64,000 nucleotides of DNA from Rheinheimera salexigens (GCF_001752395.1 NZ_MKEK01000001.1:3203509-3267508); one strand, 5' to 3'; positions 15,553 through 26,237 are shown, numbered from the stretch's first letter. Notes: a model not told the origin generated them from the sequence alone. Translations and numbers: made by a program.

Positions 15553-16803
15553 TTATAACTTCACACTCAGACCATCATTTAAGGTATTTCGATAAGCCTG
15601 AATGCTTGGCAACAGCGCTAATACCGCAGCAAAGATTAAAATAGCCAACGCCCAATATCCAGTATGCGAATGTATAATGTGCCAACTAATCATTAAGCTA
15701 TAATTGGCTGCTAAGCTTGACGCCAATAAACTTAATATTAGCGCTAATAGCCCAGCTGCAGATATAAACGCAGCTAACATCAGCAATAACACCTCAATTT
15801 GAATTAACGCAAACACATACCAAGCATTAGCACCCGCTGCCCGCAAAATGGCTAATTCACGTTGCCGCTGTTGCATAGATGCCAGTAACGTTGTCACCAT
15901 GCCAACTAAAGCCGCTAATAGCACCATCATACTAATAAGTAACAACATATTTTCTACCATCGCTAGCATTTGCCACAACTCCGCTAATGCAACACCCGGT
16001 AAAATAGCCGACAAAGGTTCAGCACGGTAAGTATTTATTTCGCGCTGTAAGGTAAAAGTAGCCATAGGCGAATTTAAACCCAGCATAAAAGCCGTAATCG
16101 AACTGGGCTGTAATTTATCTAAGTTATCTGCAGCATTAGGACGTGCTAGCGCCGGAGCACCTTGCTGCCAGCCTTGATGAATAGCTTCTATGGCCGGTAA
16201 ATTCACATGCACGGTTTGATCAACCGGCGTTCCCGTGGCGTTAAGAATGCCAACAATGGTAAAAGGTTTACCTTTATGTTGGCTAAAGCTTACTGCTCCT
16301 ATGCCATGAGATAGCTCAATCTGCTGCCCTAAACGGTAACCCAGTTTGTTGGCTACTTCGGCACCGATAACGGTTTCAAAAACTCCGGCAAAAGCCTCGC
16401 CTTGCGCCAGCTTCAGCGGCTGCTTGTTACCGTAACTAAAATATTTAAAGTAATCTGTGGTGGTGCCCATAACCCGAAAGCCCCGGTGCGAGTCGCCTAA
16501 CGAAATAGGAATACTCCATTTTACTTGCGGATGGGCTATGATTTTTTGGTAGGTTGACCAGTTCATATTGGCCGTGGCATTGCCAATACGAAATACTGAA
16601 TACAATAATAAATTTATCTGACCAGAGCGTGCGCCAACTATTAGATCGGTACCCGATACGGTGTTGGTAAAGCTTGCTTTTGCTTCGTGACGTAAATGAT
16701 CAATGCCCAATAACAAAGCTAAGCTAATGGTCAGTGACAACCAAGTCATTAGTACAGTACTGCGACGATTATATAAGCTTAGTCGAGCCAACTTAATTAG
16801 CAT
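15553..16803 (-). CDS. ABC transporter permease, FtsX/MacB type
   Basis: A 416-residue permease with one N-terminal helix (LMTWLSLTISLALLLGIDH), a large periplasmic domain (residues about 45-275) and three C-terminal helices, the FtsX-like layout also seen in LolC/E and MacB. Such transporters work on substrates in the periplasm or inner membrane rather than by ordinary import. Its start overlaps the ATPase stop by 7 bp. With the neighbouring DUF3299 and DUF2796 genes it forms a set that recalls the zinc-linked zrg genes of Vibrio; the substrate is not shown by the sequence. Confidence 0.85.
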   Translation of the reverse strand: MLIKLARLSLYNRRSTVLMTWLSLTISLALLLGIDHLRHEAKASFTNTVSGTDLIVGARSGQINLLLYSVFRIGNATANMNWSTYQKIIAHPQVKWSIPISLGDSHRGFRVMGTTTDYFKYFSYGNKQPLKLAQGEAFAGVFETVIGAEVANKLGYRLGQQIELSHGIGAVSFSQHKGKPFTIVGILNATGTPVDQTVHVNLPAIEAIHQGWQQGAPALARPNAADNLDKLQPSSITAFMLGLNSPMATFTLQREINTYRAEPLSAILPGVALAELWQMLAMVENMLLLISMMVLLAALVGMVTTLLASMQQRQRELAILRAAGANAWYVFALIQIEVLLLMLAAFISAAGLLALILSLLASSLAANYSLMISWHIIHSHTGYWALAILIFAAVLALLPSIQAYRNTLNDGLSVKL

Positions 16804-17507
16804 GCTTGTACCCCTTGCGCTAACTGCCGCATATCTAAATAAGCCTGAAAGTATTGCTGCAAACTTCGGTCGTGGCTAACAAAAATAACCGTGCATTGGT
16901 TAGCGCTCGCTTCGGCTAACATTAGCTGCATAAAGCTATCTCTGTTGTCACTATCTAAAGCTGAAGTGGGTTCGTCAGCAATTAAGATGGTGGGTTTGGG
17001 CACTAAAGCTCGTACTATTGCTACCCGCTGTTGCTGACCAACACTTAATATCCGCGCCGGTTTATGCCATAGCGATTCAGCAATATCTAAGTGTTTTAAT
17101 AATGTTTGGGCACGTAATATTGCTTGCTTGCGGTCTTTACCGGCAAAATAACTACTTAACAAACAATTATCTAACACTGACAGATACGAAATTAAATTAA
17201 GCTGCTGAAACACCACGCCAATGTGTTGCGCCCGCAGTAAGTCACGTTGTTTAGCGCTTAATGTATGCATAGCTTGGCCGTTTAACCATAGCTCTCCGCT
17301 ATCCACTTGCGTAATACCTGACAATAAATTTAATAAGGTTGTTTTACCTGAGCCAGAACTGCCATAAACAAATAAGTGTTGCCCTGTAGCTAGGGTTAAC
17401 TGTGGGATCTGTAACTGCCAGCTATTTTTGCTATAAGCAAACTGGACATTTTTCAGATTAATTGCCGGATTTTTCAGCTGTTCGGTCACGAGCGCTCTGT
17501 GTGTCAT
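16797..17507 (-). CDS. ABC transporter ATP-binding protein
   Basis: A 236-residue ATPase partner of the FtsX-type permease. Walker A GSSGSGKTTLL, Q-loop VVFQQLNLISYLSV, signature LSVGQQQRVAIVRAL and Walker B ILIADEPTSALD are intact, with the H-loop in VIFVSHDRS. It is the LolD/MacB type that energises mechanotransmission rather than import. The gene starts 31 bp from the divergent frame of DUF3299; the promoter between them probably overlaps the coding 5' ends. A GTTATGATA element just upstream might be a regulator half-site. Confidence 0.9.
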   Translation of the reverse strand: MTHRALVTEQLKNPAINLKNVQFAYSKNSWQLQIPQLTLATGQHLFVYGSSGSGKTTLLNLLSGITQVDSGELWLNGQAMHTLSAKQRDLLRAQHIGVVFQQLNLISYLSVLDNCLLSSYFAGKDRKQAILRAQTLLKHLDIAESLWHKPARILSVGQQQRVAIVRALVPKPTILIADEPTSALDSDNRDSFMQLMLAEASANQCTVIFVSHDRSLQQYFQAYLDMRQLAQGVQAC

Positions 17508-17589
17508 GTTATGATAGCCATATTATTGCTTTGTTTTTATGTGCAGTATTAGTCTGGCCTATTATGCCCACTTTGCAGGAGCAGCTCCA

Positions 17590-18132
17590 ATGCTACGGAT
17601 GTTATTTATTATGTTTTACCTAATGCTGGTCGCAGCTTTTAGTGGGTCTTTATTAGCTAGCGAAGCGAAAACAATCGAGTGGACGGATTTAATTCCAGAT
17701 TCTGAGCAACAGTTAATGGCAAATTTACCTGAAGTGCAGCATGACACTAATCAGTCTATTTTTGATCGCGACTATACCGGCGATGATCCGGCTGCAATGC
17801 AATGGCAAGAAATTTTAAAGTCAGCAAAAGTTCGCACCGAGCTGAATAATAGTAAAGTACGCATCCCTGGTTTTATTGTCCCGCTAGAGTTTGATGATAA
17901 ACAAAATATCACCCATTTTTTTCTGGTGCCTTACTTTGGCGCTTGTATTCACGTGCCACCTCCGCCGCCTAACCAAATAATTTATGTTAGTGGTGCCCGT
18001 AATTTAAAAGCCGATATGATTTATTCACCGTTTTGGATTAGCGGCACTTTAATTACCGAAACCATGAGCCACGATTTGGGGCAAAGTGCTTATAGTATTA
18101 AAGCTGACAGTGTTGAAGAATACAGTTATTAA
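17590..18132 (+). CDS. DUF3299 family exported protein
   Basis: A 180-residue protein of the DUF3299 family. The N-terminal hydrophobic segment MLRMLFIMFYLMLVAAF ends in LLAS and looks like a signal peptide. The conserved core has VRIPGFIVPLEFDD and PYFGACIHVPPPPPNQI, where Cys and His are likely metal ligands. AGGAG lies 8 bp before the ATG at 17590; the longer frame from 17539 was rejected. Families of this kind occur beside DUF2796 and FtsX-type ABC genes, as here, in clusters linked to zinc. It converges on the DUF2796 gene with a 5-bp gap. Confidence 0.82.
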   Translation: MLRMLFIMFYLMLVAAFSGSLLASEAKTIEWTDLIPDSEQQLMANLPEVQHDTNQSIFDRDYTGDDPAAMQWQEILKSAKVRTELNNSKVRIPGFIVPLEFDDKQNITHFFLVPYFGACIHVPPPPPNQIIYVSGARNLKADMIYSPFWISGTLITETMSHDLGQSAYSIKADSVEEYSY

Positions 18133-18137
18133 GCAAA

Positions 18138-18674
18138 CTAAAAGCGGATAGTCGAATTATTTAAATTGGCATCCGCAGCACCTTGCCGGCCATTAATAAC
18201 CCATTGTACTTGTAATTGTTGCAAGCTAGGCAGCAAACTAAACAGCTGTAAGTCTAATTGTTTTAAGCGAGCCGGTTGTTGACACAATAATTGATAATTA
18301 GCATAGAAATCGGCATGACCACGATTAAACTTGGCATCAAGCAAATCGGTATTGGTTTCGGCCGCAGTTACCTCGCAATTAGCATCGGCATTAAATTGAA
18401 ACCATTCGCCGCGATTAAACACCTCAATCGCTGCGGCAATTTCAGCTATTTGCTCAGCTGTACTGGCTTTTTGCTCAAAGCCAACAATAGTCTGCGCCGC
18501 AGATTGCAACGCCAGTTGCATTTCATTGCCATCAACCACAAGCATTAATAATGCTTTGCCATGTTCATGCGCACCTAAAACGCTAGTGTCACTTGCAGCA
18601 TATTGCTCGTCTGCAGCACTGGAAAATATACTAAAGGCAAGTAAAGCTGAAACACAGATAGTTTTAAAGTTCAT
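18138..18674 (-). CDS. DUF2796 family periplasmic protein (ZrgA-like)
   Basis: A 178-residue exported protein. The signal peptide ends near IFSSAAD. LGAHEHGKALLMLVVDG and GHADFYANYQLLCQQP are DUF2796 landmarks; His residues in the first motif are probable zinc ligands. In Vibrio a DUF2796 protein (ZrgA) belongs to an auxiliary zinc uptake system. This copy lacks the long histidine-rich linker found in some relatives. It is transcribed towards DUF3299. The region before its start contains TGTTATGTTAACA on the minus strand, a palindromic sequence that could bind a regulator. Confidence 0.82.
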   Translation of the reverse strand: MNFKTICVSALLAFSIFSSAADEQYAASDTSVLGAHEHGKALLMLVVDGNEMQLALQSAAQTIVGFEQKASTAEQIAEIAAAIEVFNRGEWFQFNADANCEVTAAETNTDLLDAKFNRGHADFYANYQLLCQQPARLKQLDLQLFSLLPSLQQLQVQWVINGRQGAADANLNNSTIRF

Positions 18675-18773
18675 GGCTCATTATCCAAGGGGACGCACTA
18701 ATTCTGTTAACATAACACAGCGACTAAGGTATTTTCTAGCGCTCTATAACTGACAAACTTGATTTATTCTACT

Positions 18774-19928
18774 TTAACGCAAGCTACGTTTTGCCCAAAA
18801 CGCGATAAATATAGCCGGAATAAATAAACCTAACGCTAAATACACAACCGCCATGGCCGAGCCATAGCTTAATAACAAGCCGCCAAAATAACTGGCTATC
18901 ATAATTGAGAAGTTAAAGGCACTAGACTGAATTGAAGTCGCCACGTCTTTTGCTGACTCAACTTGTTTGCTAATTGCCGCTTGGAACATTGTCACCACAG
19001 GCCCAAATGCCAGCCCCCACAAGAAAAAAGCAAAATGGGTTAAGCCTGTGATAGCATGGAATAATAAAAACATCGCCATAGCAATGGCGCCCACTGCCAA
19101 CATACTGATAATTAAAACCCGCAAATATTGGTCAATATAGCGGGCGGATACCACCACAGAGACAACAGAACCAACACCAAAAATAGCTAACGCTAGCTCG
19201 ATACCACCCCAAAACGCTATCTTAGCAACCAGTAGGCTTATATAGGTATAAACCGCGTAATGCGCTATAACCGCAAGGAAAGTTAACGCCAGAATGATCT
19301 GAACGGCAGGCATTTTTAGCAATGTAAAAGGTGAATTAGTTTTACATAGTCGCTCTCCGTCAAGCGAGGGTAAAAATAAATAGCTTAGTAAGGCAATAAG
19401 AGCAATAAGTAGTCCAAGCCCAATAAACTCCGCGCGCCAGCTAAACATATTTCCTATCGCAGTCATAATAGGTAAACCAGCACTTATGCCTAAGGTTGCG
19501 CCAGCCATAATGACGGTGATGGCTCGTCCATGCAGATGTTTAGGTACTAATCGAGTTCCATAAGCGGCGATCATAGGCCATAAAATACCGGCGCATACTC
19601 CACCAATAATCCGGCAAAATACAATTACAGAGTAAGAAGAAGACAAGCCAACAATAATATTAGAAATTGCAAAGCCGATTAACAGCCAAAGCAATAACGT
19701 TTTTCGGTTAAAGGCTAAGGTTGCACTAATTAACGGGATGGTAAACACAGCTGAGGCTAAGGCATAAATGCCGACTAAGAAACCAATTTGAGCAGCATCT
19801 ACGCCTAACCCTTCACTCATTTGAGGCAATATGCCAGATGGGGCTAATTCAGACAAAATGGCCATAAAGGTGACACTGGCCATTAAACTAAATATAAACC
19901 AAGAGAACTTTTGCTCTTTACTCGACAT
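18774..19928 (-). CDS. MFS transporter, DHA1 family
   Basis: A 384-residue major facilitator with about 12 helices. The family is suggested by the loop 2-3 region NRKTLLLWLLIGFAISN and by the GVCAGILWPMIAAYGTRL segment, as in NepI/YdhP-like drug/proton or purine-ribonucleoside exporters. The substrate cannot be told from sequence. It is a separate unit; the next gene upstream on the same strand is the M28 peptidase across 49 bp. Confidence 0.88.
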   Translation of the reverse strand: MSSKEQKFSWFIFSLMASVTFMAILSELAPSGILPQMSEGLGVDAAQIGFLVGIYALASAVFTIPLISATLAFNRKTLLLWLLIGFAISNIIVGLSSSYSVIVFCRIIGGVCAGILWPMIAAYGTRLVPKHLHGRAITVIMAGATLGISAGLPIMTAIGNMFSWRAEFIGLGLLIALIALLSYLFLPSLDGERLCKTNSPFTLLKMPAVQIILALTFLAVIAHYAVYTYISLLVAKIAFWGGIELALAIFGVGSVVSVVVSARYIDQYLRVLIISMLAVGAIAMAMFLLFHAITGLTHFAFFLWGLAFGPVVTMFQAAISKQVESAKDVATSIQSSAFNFSIMIASYFGGLLLSYGSAMAVVYLALGLFIPAIFIAFWAKRSLR

Positions 19929-19977
19929 TAACGGATTCCACCTGAAATAACCTCTATGAGTTAAACACTAAATCGAT

Positions 19978-21283
<1,306 letters not shown>

Positions 21284-21392
21284 TTAAGCATCCATAGATT
21301 AGCCACAAAGATATTAACCAGTATAATACATAGCCTTAGTGCAATCAGTAGTATATTAATATAACAGATAACAACACCAGAGGTTTGTTGCC

Positions 21393-22223
21393 ATGAATGC
21401 CGCCGAAATAATTGAACAAATGCAGGTTCTACCCCAGATTGATGTTGAATTTGAAATTCGCCGCCGGGTCGATTTTATTAAACAACAGCTACAAAATTCT
21501 GGCATGAAACATTTAGTTTTGGGTATTAGTGGCGGTGTCGACTCAACCGTTTGTGGTCGGTTAGCTCAATTGGCGGTAAATGAATTAAACCAAGGCCATG
21601 CTGATAAGTACCAGTTTATCGCCGTGCGCTTACCCTATGCCAACCAAAAAGATGAACAAGATGCCCAGCTGGCTATCGACTTTATTCAGCCCAGCCAAGC
21701 CTTAACGATTAATATTCAGTCTGGTGCAGATGCCCTACATCAAGCGACCTATAGCGCAGTAGCAACAACAACATTGGCACCCAGTAATGAACATGACGTT
21801 GATTTTGCTAAAGGCAATGTCAAAGCGCGTGCTCGTATGATAGTGCAATATCATGTCGCGGCTTTAGTTAAAGGTTTAGTTATTGGTACTGATCATTCTG
21901 CTGAAAATATTACCGGTTTTTATACCAAATGGGGTGATGGCGCTTGCGATATGGCACCATTATTTGGCTTAAATAAACGCCAAGTGCGGTTATTAGGTAA
22001 AACCTTAGGAGCGAATGCGATTTTAGTGGATAAAACGCCCACTGCCGATTTAGAAAGCTTAGCGCCGTTAAAAGCAGATGAAGCCGCTTTAGGCTTAACT
22101 TATCAACAAATAGATGACTTTTTAGAAGGCAAAGAGGTTGCGCCAGAAGTAAGTGCAAAATTAATTGCTACCTATAATAAAACCCAGCATAAACGCCAGC
22201 CTATCCCGACCATTTATAGTTAG
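21393..22223 (+). CDS. nadE: Ammonia-dependent NAD synthetase
   Basis: Final step of NAD synthesis, amidating deamido-NAD via an adenylate. It is 276 residues long, the NH3-only form without a glutaminase domain. The PP-loop is [20 protein letters not shown], and the second signature is [19 protein letters not shown]. It begins [19 protein letters not shown] as in the E. coli-like branch. It is divergent from the PII gene across 109 bp. NadK lies at the other end of the window, so the last two steps to NADP are both here but not linked. Confidence 0.95.
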   Translation: MNAAEIIEQMQVLPQIDVEFEIRRRVDFIKQQLQNSGMKHLVLGISGGVDSTVCGRLAQLAVNELNQGHADKYQFIAVRLPYANQKDEQDAQLAIDFIQPSQALTINIQSGADALHQATYSAVATTTLAPSNEHDVDFAKGNVKARARMIVQYHVAALVKGLVIGTDHSAENITGFYTKWGDGACDMAPLFGLNKRQVRLLGKTLGANAILVDKTPTADLESLAPLKADEAALGLTYQQIDDFLEGKEVAPEVSAKLIATYNKTQHKRQPIPTIYS

Positions 22224-22277
22224 CCTTAGGCTAACTTAGATTCAAAACCAAATTTAGCTAAACTCGGCTAAATTTGG
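22218..22277 (+). terminator. Two stem-loops after nadE
   Basis: AGTTAGCC-TTA-GGCTAACT (22218-22236) overlaps the stop codon and CCAAATTTAGC with GCTAAATTTGG (22248-22277) follows. Neither has a strong T-run, so termination is plausible rather than certain. Confidence 0.5.
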
Positions 22278-22348
22278 CCGCAGTTTTACATTTAGTTAAT
22301 TTTTACTATACTTTTTATCAACCTTGTAGCCAATAAGAGTGATATAAA

Positions 22349-22849
22349 GTGCGCTGGCATCATATCGGTTTATCTTTAATAGAATTACTCGTCGCAATCG
22401 CTATTTTTTGTATTTTGGTGTTTATTGCTATCCCCGCTATGGCGGAGCTAACTGAGCGCCAGCAAGCCTCAGCGTATATGCGCCAATTTAGCCAACATTT
22501 AGCCTATGCTAGAATAATGGCCGTTAGCAGTAATTTACCGGTGCAATTATGCCCAAAGACAGGCGTAACCTGTAGTGCAGATTGGCAACATGTACCGATA
22601 CAAATTAGTTTATTACATCCTGACTCATCAATAATCTTATTGCGTCAGGTTCCTGCCATTAGCCTGCCGCATAAATTAGTTTATAATCGTGAACAAGTCA
22701 GTTTTCGTCGCGACGGTAGCTTAGATGGCTTTGAGAATGGCAGCTTTTATTATTGCCCAAGTGCTAAGTATCATTGGCACTATAAAATGACCTTAAACCA
22801 AGCCGGTCGCAGTAAATTAGCGCTTATTAATAGCGCTTGTCCCAGTTAA
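22349..22849 (+). CDS. GspH/FimT-like minor pseudopilin of the second pilin cluster
   Basis: A 166-residue prepilin. The GTG start at 22349 has AAGAGTGA upstream and gives MRWHHIGLSLIELLVAIAIF: a five-residue-type short leader with the prepilin peptidase site after Gly7 and Glu at +5. The helix is followed by RQFSQHLAYARIMAVSSNLPV, the FimT/GspH signature, and a beta domain with paired cysteines (QLCPKTGVTC). It converges on the pilE-like gene and is the only plus-strand member of the cluster. By paralogy to the gene at 31906-32469 it would be the FimT/FimU equivalent of the second set. Confidence 0.85.
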   Translation: MRWHHIGLSLIELLVAIAIFCILVFIAIPAMAELTERQQASAYMRQFSQHLAYARIMAVSSNLPVQLCPKTGVTCSADWQHVPIQISLLHPDSSIILLRQVPAISLPHKLVYNREQVSFRRDGSLDGFENGSFYYCPSAKYHWHYKMTLNQAGRSKLALINSACPS

Positions 22850-22883
22850 CTACACTTATTGCCAATAATTTATTTCCACCAAC

Positions 22884-23303
22884 TCACTGCCAACAACTTA
22901 GTGCAACGCCGTTATCGCTATTACGCTGGCCATAGTGATTAAGCTGAAAACTTAAACATTCACTATCCGCTGTTTGTATTCCTGTTGCGGAAGCTAAAGC
23001 GGTAAAACCGCTTGCAGCATCAGTTAAATTAAGGCTTAACGTATAACGCCCTGACTTGGTTACGCCAGAGCTTGTTAGCTCTGCCATACCGCTTAGCTTA
23101 CTAATATCAGCTTGGTATTCAGCGTGATCGGCAAAATGTTGTTCTTGCGCATTGGCTAAGGCTAATAATAGTTGTATTGCTTCTGCCCGATAGGTGCGTA
23201 ATACATATTGCTGATAAGCGGGGTAACTAATGCTGGCTAAAATGGCCACTATTACCACGGCTATCATGAGTTCGATTAAACTAAAACCACGCTGATTTAG
23301 CAT
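22884..23303 (-). CDS. PilE-like minor pilin, second cluster
   Basis: A 139-residue type IV minor pilin. Starting at the ATG 1 bp after the upstream stop (23303), the protein opens MLNQRGFSLIELMIAVVIVA with the cleavage site after Gly6 and Glu+5. It has the same length as the paralogue at 26333-26752 and shares the EHQ/QEQHFA helix, a disulfide-bonded C-terminal loop (DSECLSFQL...SCWQ) and position as last gene of its operon. A longer frame to 23339 begins inside the previous gene and was not used. Confidence 0.88.
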   Translation of the reverse strand: MLNQRGFSLIELMIAVVIVAILASISYPAYQQYVLRTYRAEAIQLLLALANAQEQHFADHAEYQADISKLSGMAELTSSGVTKSGRYTLSLNLTDAASGFTALASATGIQTADSECLSFQLNHYGQRNSDNGVALSCWQ

Positions 23304-23304
23304 G

Positions 23305-24417
23305 TTACCAAGCACCATATTCAGCAACATAAGTTGCAAGGCGTAAACTGCGCGGAAAATCTGCCGCTTTTAAGGCTTCGCTACAATCAGCACAATGCTC
23401 AGTAATCGCTAACATCTCAGGGATAACTTCACTGTGCTCTGTGTCATTGACTAAATTAAGTTGTAACTTATCATCATGGGCATTTAACTGTAGGGCTGCA
23501 TTAGCAATGGCGTCAATTCGCCAACTGCGCCTTGCGTAGACTTTACCGGCATGATGTAAATGTACGGCAAATAAACGGGTTTCTTCCTCAGCACTAATAT
23601 TACAGTCAGTACGTTCGCTGTTAGTGTCTGCTGTCACAAAATACACCACGCCAGCATACACTTGTGGTTTTAGCATTACTGAGGCATCAAGCTGAATTAT
23701 CCAACCTGGACTCTGCTGTAAATCCCGCCACACCGCATCTGTTAGTGCCACATCACTATCATCGTCTCCAAGATCCGTTCTATCCATTAAATCACTAAAA
23801 TTAATCAGTCGACTAAGTTGCGGTTGATGGTTAAATAACAGCACGGTATCCCCTAGCTCATCATGACTAGCAATCAGGACTAAACTGACTTTCATCCGCT
23901 GAAAGTCACCTACACCGCTATAATTTACCTGATAAGTGGTTTGGACTAATTGTAATGGCTGGGTAAATCTGGCATCGATGGCACTAAAATCTGCAATTAA
24001 CACTGGGCTGGCAAAGCCCGATGCCGACAATGCAATAAACCAGACTCGCCCGTTAATATCGACAACATATACCGCATCGGCTAACCCATTGGCGTCTTGA
24101 TCTAATAACGCAGGCTCGGCCATGATAATAGCCGCATCAATATCCGTATCGGTATCTGACCAAGCACTTAGCTGATCAAATAATATTAAGCTATCAGCAT
24201 CACGCAATTCTAATTGGCCATGGCTAACTTCAGTGCTTAATAAACGGTTATGATTTAGTAATATTTCTCGTGTTTCTGTAGGCTCAGTAATACTTGTCGC
24301 TACCTGTAAAGGTAAAGCACTGGTTGAGTTTAAATTACATTCTGCCAAGCTTAAACTCGAGAATCCTAAACTAGTAAAACTTAATACCAACAGCATAATA
24401 AGATCATTTAAATTCAT
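23305..24417 (-). CDS. Mini-PilY-like exported protein of the second minor-pilin cluster
   Basis: A 370-residue exported protein standing where PilY1 stands in the neighbouring operon. The signal peptide ends in SLSLA, residue 25. No von Willebrand A domain or MIDAS motif is present. At residues 106-130 the sequence DQDANGLADAVYVVDINGRV plus WFIAL matches, position by position, the calcium-binding blade of PilY1 (DADRDGTTDWFFAGDLLGNI). Cysteines CADC and TDCNIS may form disulfides. It overlaps pilX by 14 bp and runs into pilE with a 1-bp gap. I infer a reduced PilY-type tip or assembly factor; the family is not otherwise recognised. Confidence 0.6.
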   Translation of the reverse strand: MNLNDLIMLLVLSFTSLGFSSLSLAECNLNSTSALPLQVATSITEPTETREILLNHNRLLSTEVSHGQLELRDADSLILFDQLSAWSDTDTDIDAAIIMAEPALLDQDANGLADAVYVVDINGRVWFIALSASGFASPVLIADFSAIDARFTQPLQLVQTTYQVNYSGVGDFQRMKVSLVLIASHDELGDTVLLFNHQPQLSRLINFSDLMDRTDLGDDDSDVALTDAVWRDLQQSPGWIIQLDASVMLKPQVYAGVVYFVTADTNSERTDCNISAEEETRLFAVHLHHAGKVYARRSWRIDAIANAALQLNAHDDKLQLNLVNDTEHSEVIPEMLAITEHCADCSEALKAADFPRSLRLATYVAEYGAW

Positions 24418-24781
24418 CAGCGGTTATCTCTTCTGTTAATGACTGTTGCAACACCAGACTGGTATAACCGCTATAAAAACGTCCTCTAGGGCCATAAGTT
24501 TCGGTAGAGAGTAATAAGGTTTTACACCGCAGCACCGAGTCAGACCATGCCGCATATTCTGCCGGACACACCACAAACTCGTCTACCGCTTCAACTGGGC
24601 TAGTGTTTAGCGCAGCAAGATGTTCGGCTAGGGCTTTTTGGGCAACTTGTAACTGCTGCTGGCCAGCCGTGGCTGATTTTTTACTTAACTGACTGACATA
24701 CAAACTGGCAGTCATAATTAGGGTCATACTTACTAACATGACCAAAGCAATCACTAATACCATACCGCGTGAAGTACTCAT
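24404..24781 (-). CDS. PilX-like minor pilin, second cluster
   Basis: A 125-residue prepilin-like protein beginning MSTSRGMVLVIALVMLVSMT. Like PilX proteins it has a hydrophobic helix with a Gly-Met cleavage junction but no Glu at +5. The remainder is short (canonical PilX in this window has 169 residues) with two cysteines (VVCPAEYAAW and LRCKTLL). It lies between pilW- and mini-PilY genes, as pilX does between pilW and pilY1 in the first operon. Confidence 0.75.
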   Translation of the reverse strand: MSTSRGMVLVIALVMLVSMTLIMTASLYVSQLSKKSATAGQQQLQVAQKALAEHLAALNTSPVEAVDEFVVCPAEYAAWSDSVLRCKTLLLSTETYGPRGRFYSGYTSLVLQQSLTEEITADEFK

Positions 24782-24789
24782 CTCTCCTC

Positions 24790-25743
24790 CTATAATTGGC
24801 TATTATGAAAGAAAACCGTACTGCTAATTAATAAGCGACGATAATGATCTCCGTCGGCGTTAAAACTATGCGGTCCCATGGAATAAACGTCGTTATTGCT
24901 ATATTGCCGATCCTGCTTCAGTGCGCGCAGCAAGGCATAAAACTTAATACTCACAATACGACTATGTTGTTGCTGCCACTGCAAATCTGTCATTTCTGCA
25001 GTAGCTTGCTGATAATCAATGCTACCGTCATTATCGGCATCGATACCAAATTCAAAATGTAACCTTTCGACTCCATCAATGATGGAATCGGTGGCTATAT
25101 TGGCATGGCCGCTGGCATTGCGTATTAACCGTTTGCGCATTAATACCGGCACAGATTCACCGTCTCGGTACTGCTTTTGGACATAAAACACCAGATGCTG
25201 ATACGGATAATAATTCATCTCAGCTTGCAAGCCGCTGCTCGCGGCACTAACAAAACGGCTATGCTGCCAATCGGTTTCTAAATAAAACCGGTTCGACTTT
25301 AAAGTGCCTACAGGCTGGCTCTGTCCTATTAAGCGTTTTAGTTGCAATAGTTCGCTGTCTTTAAGCGCAGAGGGGATACAACTTAACTGCCGGCCTGAGT
25401 TGACCGGTTTGGCATATAAAGTAACAAAGCCCTGATCAACACTGGGGAAGCTGCCATTATCAATACTGTCGTTAAGGCAGTCAGGGCTCGGGGCATCAGG
25501 CTTAGTTGTAGTTGCGGCTAATAATACATCGGCCCTGCCACCCCAAAAGCCCATATTCTGTAGCTCATTTTGCATTAAGCTTAAAATAAATTGGCCGTTT
25601 TGCTGCAACTCGGCTATTTGCTGGGTTTGTTTTGCTGAGCGGCTTAAGCTACTAAAGGCCGTTAATGCCATTGCTAACAAAAACAAGCCCAGTAACATGG
25701 CAATTAATAACTCAGTAATGGTAAAACCATTTCTAGCTTGCAT
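24790..25743 (-). CDS. PilW-like minor pilin, second cluster
   Basis: A 317-residue protein starting MQARNGFTITELLIAMLLGL, with the prepilin site after Gly6 and Glu+5. LMQNELQNMGFWGGR is the usual PilW motif after the helix, and DADNDGSIDYQ near residue 228 looks like a calcium-loop-type sequence. It starts on the last base of the pilV-like stop (TAATG), showing translational coupling. It is close in length to the canonical PilW at 30500-31471 (323 residues). Confidence 0.85.
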   Translation of the reverse strand: MQARNGFTITELLIAMLLGLFLLAMALTAFSSLSRSAKQTQQIAELQQNGQFILSLMQNELQNMGFWGGRADVLLAATTTKPDAPSPDCLNDSIDNGSFPSVDQGFVTLYAKPVNSGRQLSCIPSALKDSELLQLKRLIGQSQPVGTLKSNRFYLETDWQHSRFVSAASSGLQAEMNYYPYQHLVFYVQKQYRDGESVPVLMRKRLIRNASGHANIATDSIIDGVERLHFEFGIDADNDGSIDYQQATAEMTDLQWQQQHSRIVSIKFYALLRALKQDRQYSNNDVYSMGPHSFNADGDHYRRLLISSTVFFHNSQL

Positions 25744-26237
25744 TAGCCGTCACCCAATACAAAGCCACTACGACCCTTGCTTAATTCACAAGCTACCGCA
25801 ACAGGAGGTGAAGAAGCCAAACGTTGTTGCCAGCTTACTGACATAGCAAGCCCAGCCGCACTAGATGCCAGACAGAACTCAGGCTCAGTTAACGGTAACT
25901 TTGCTGCTGTAGCCCATTGCTGATACCAATTAAAGCGTTGTTGCTGGGCCAATTCAGCTTTACTACACGCAACGTCAGCCGAACAATTAGGTGCAGTGGT
26001 TAATTCTGCCGCTTTGGTTATCCGGCCAGTCATTAAAGGGATGAGTTGCTGATTACTATAAATATTGTTAATTAGCTCGTTAGTTAATGCCACCGCTTGA
26101 GTACGCTGGGTGGCATCAATAACATTACGTAAGGCAAGGGTCTGCCCGGCAAGAATGCCAAGCAGACCTATTTTTATGATTAAAAGTGAAACCAGTACTT
26201 CAAGGAGGCTAAAACCCTGTTGTAACCGCATTTCCAT
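25743..26237 (-). CDS. PilV-like minor pilin, second cluster (first gene)
   Basis: A 164-residue prepilin opening MEMRLQQGFSLLEVLVSLLI with cleavage after Gly8 and Glu+5. The following IKIGLLGILAGQTLALRNV matches the PilV-type GLLGLAGLQ pattern. Four cysteines are clustered between residues 80 and 90 and at 122. It is the first gene of the second operon; a 95-bp AT-rich gap separates it from pilE of the canonical operon, which may contain its own promoter. No terminator is evident in that gap, so read-through from the first operon is possible. Confidence 0.85.
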   Translation of the reverse strand: MEMRLQQGFSLLEVLVSLLIIKIGLLGILAGQTLALRNVIDATQRTQAVALTNELINNIYSNQQLIPLMTGRITKAAELTTAPNCSADVACSKAELAQQQRFNWYQQWATAAKLPLTEPEFCLASSAAGLAMSVSWQQRLASSPPVAVACELSKGRSGFVLGDG

